DNA of 12,833 nt from Candidatus Aminicenantota bacterium. GTDB lineage: Bacteria > Acidobacteriota > Aminicenantia > UBA2199. Below the pieces are notes generated by a model. That model was not told where the DNA came from. It saw nothing but the letters and a program-made list of their open reading frames with translations, and made no database searches. A program made the translations under genes and the position numbers. Shown here piece after piece: positions 12,494 to 12,833 of the stretch. Numbering within the stretch: position 1 is the first letter of the stretch; the number at the start of each line of letters is the position of its first letter. The stretch covers positions 687,614 through 700,446 of the forward strand of contig CP070627.1 of assembly GCA_020355945.1 (NCBI GenBank), read 5' to 3'.

Positions 12494-12833
12494 ATGACTG
12501 CTAAAAAGAAAAATGAGAGCAAGAAAGTCTCTACAGTAAACAAAAAAGATGAGCCTATTCATGAAGGCAACTCTAAAGATATTTGTTTTATTATTATGCC
12601 TTTTGGAGGTTGGTTTGACACTTATTATGAATCGATTTATATACCTGCGATTAAAAGTGCTGGGCTCGAACCGAAAAGAGCAGACAATCTCTATCGGCCA
12701 AGTACAATCGTTAATGATATATGGACTTATACCAAGAAAGCTAAAATCGTACTTGCAGATTTGAGTGAGAGAAATCCCAATGTTTTTTATGAACTGGGGC
12801 TTGCACATGCTTTAGCTAAACCAGCAATTCTTA
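12494..12833 (+). CDS. TIR/nucleoside 2-deoxyribosyltransferase-like protein, 3' end outside window
   Basis: 113 codons are seen and the frame is open to the window edge. Residues 1-28 are a Lys-rich, probably disordered leader. From ~29 a Rossmann-like domain follows: CFIIMPFG (31-38), FDTYY, YIPAIKSAGL, KRAD (61-64), IVNDIW (72-77), AKIVLADLS (83-91), NPNVFYELGLAHAL (94-107), KPAIL. This order is typical of the TIR/NDT-like (DrHyd-type) superfamily, in which the Glu of FYELG (E100) is a probable active-site residue; relatives cleave nucleosides or nucleotides such as NAD, or sense them, often in defence systems. ATG 12494 has GGAGGT (12484-12489) upstream; an in-frame ATG at 12482 is possible but overlaps that SD. 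The C-terminal partner or effector domain is unseen, so function is open. Confidence 0.82.
   Translation, partial: MTAKKKNESKKVSTVNKKDEPIHEGNSKDICFIIMPFGGWFDTYYESIYIPAIKSAGLEPKRADNLYRPSTIVNDIWTYTKKAKIVLADLSERNPNVFYELGLAHALAKPAIL

Noticed and set aside
12470..12808. Minus-strand and alternate-frame ORFs near the right edge
   Set aside because: The + strand frame from 12494 carries the clear TIR/NDT-like motifs and an SD, so the others are shadows.

Overview
The window looks like a bacterial chromosome segment from a diderm (Gram-negative-type) organism. It carries peptidoglycan-precursor genes, an exported subtilase, and a membrane protein whose outer half is built of TonB C-terminal-like domains. 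By eye the G+C is in the low-to-mid 40s percent on the left, and the right-hand 1.5 kb is clearly more A+T-rich. The gene mix (GAF/HD-GYP signalling, kinase-like proteins with TonB-type domains, secreted S8 proteases, many small toxin-antitoxin pairs, heptanucleotide repeats) would suit Acidobacteriota/Aminicenantes-like lineages, but nothing here fixes the phylum.

Left block, bases 1-3992, + strand: two genes that together span the membrane stage of peptidoglycan synthesis. The first runs in from outside the window. It begins with the C-terminal tail of a MurG glycosyltransferase and continues in one unbroken frame through an FHA-like domain, a complete MurJ lipid II flippase and a HEAT-like helical tail. 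mraY follows after 2 bases. Lipid I synthase (MraY), lipid II synthase (MurG) and the flippase (MurJ) are therefore encoded by two coupled reading frames, with MurG and MurJ apparently fused. This is the most unusual feature of the window.

Central block, bases 4007-10740, - strand: transcription converges on mraY across a 17-base palindrome that includes both stop codons. Reading leftward from 10740 there is a secreted S8 protease with an FN3-like tail, a doubtful 68-residue ORF, and a 999-residue pseudokinase. The pseudokinase has a transmembrane helix, a coiled coil and four tandem TonB_C-like repeats. These three may form one operon from a promoter near 10769-10797. After a GC-rich hairpin, a separate promoter (5540-5568) drives a GAF/HD-GYP c-di-GMP phosphodiesterase and a small partner protein.

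Right block, bases 10824-12833: an accessory island. A DUF433 antitoxin with a damaged DUF5615 (PIN-like) toxin reads leftward. A UPF0175 antitoxin with an intact DUF3368 PIN-like toxin reads rightward. The two pairs are divergent, each with its own recognisable promoter. A fragment resembling a dispersed repeat lies inside the damaged toxin. At the right edge is the start of a protein with a TIR/nucleoside-deoxyribosyltransferase-like fold, a type common in conflict and defence genes. No rRNA, tRNA, CRISPR array or transposase was seen.
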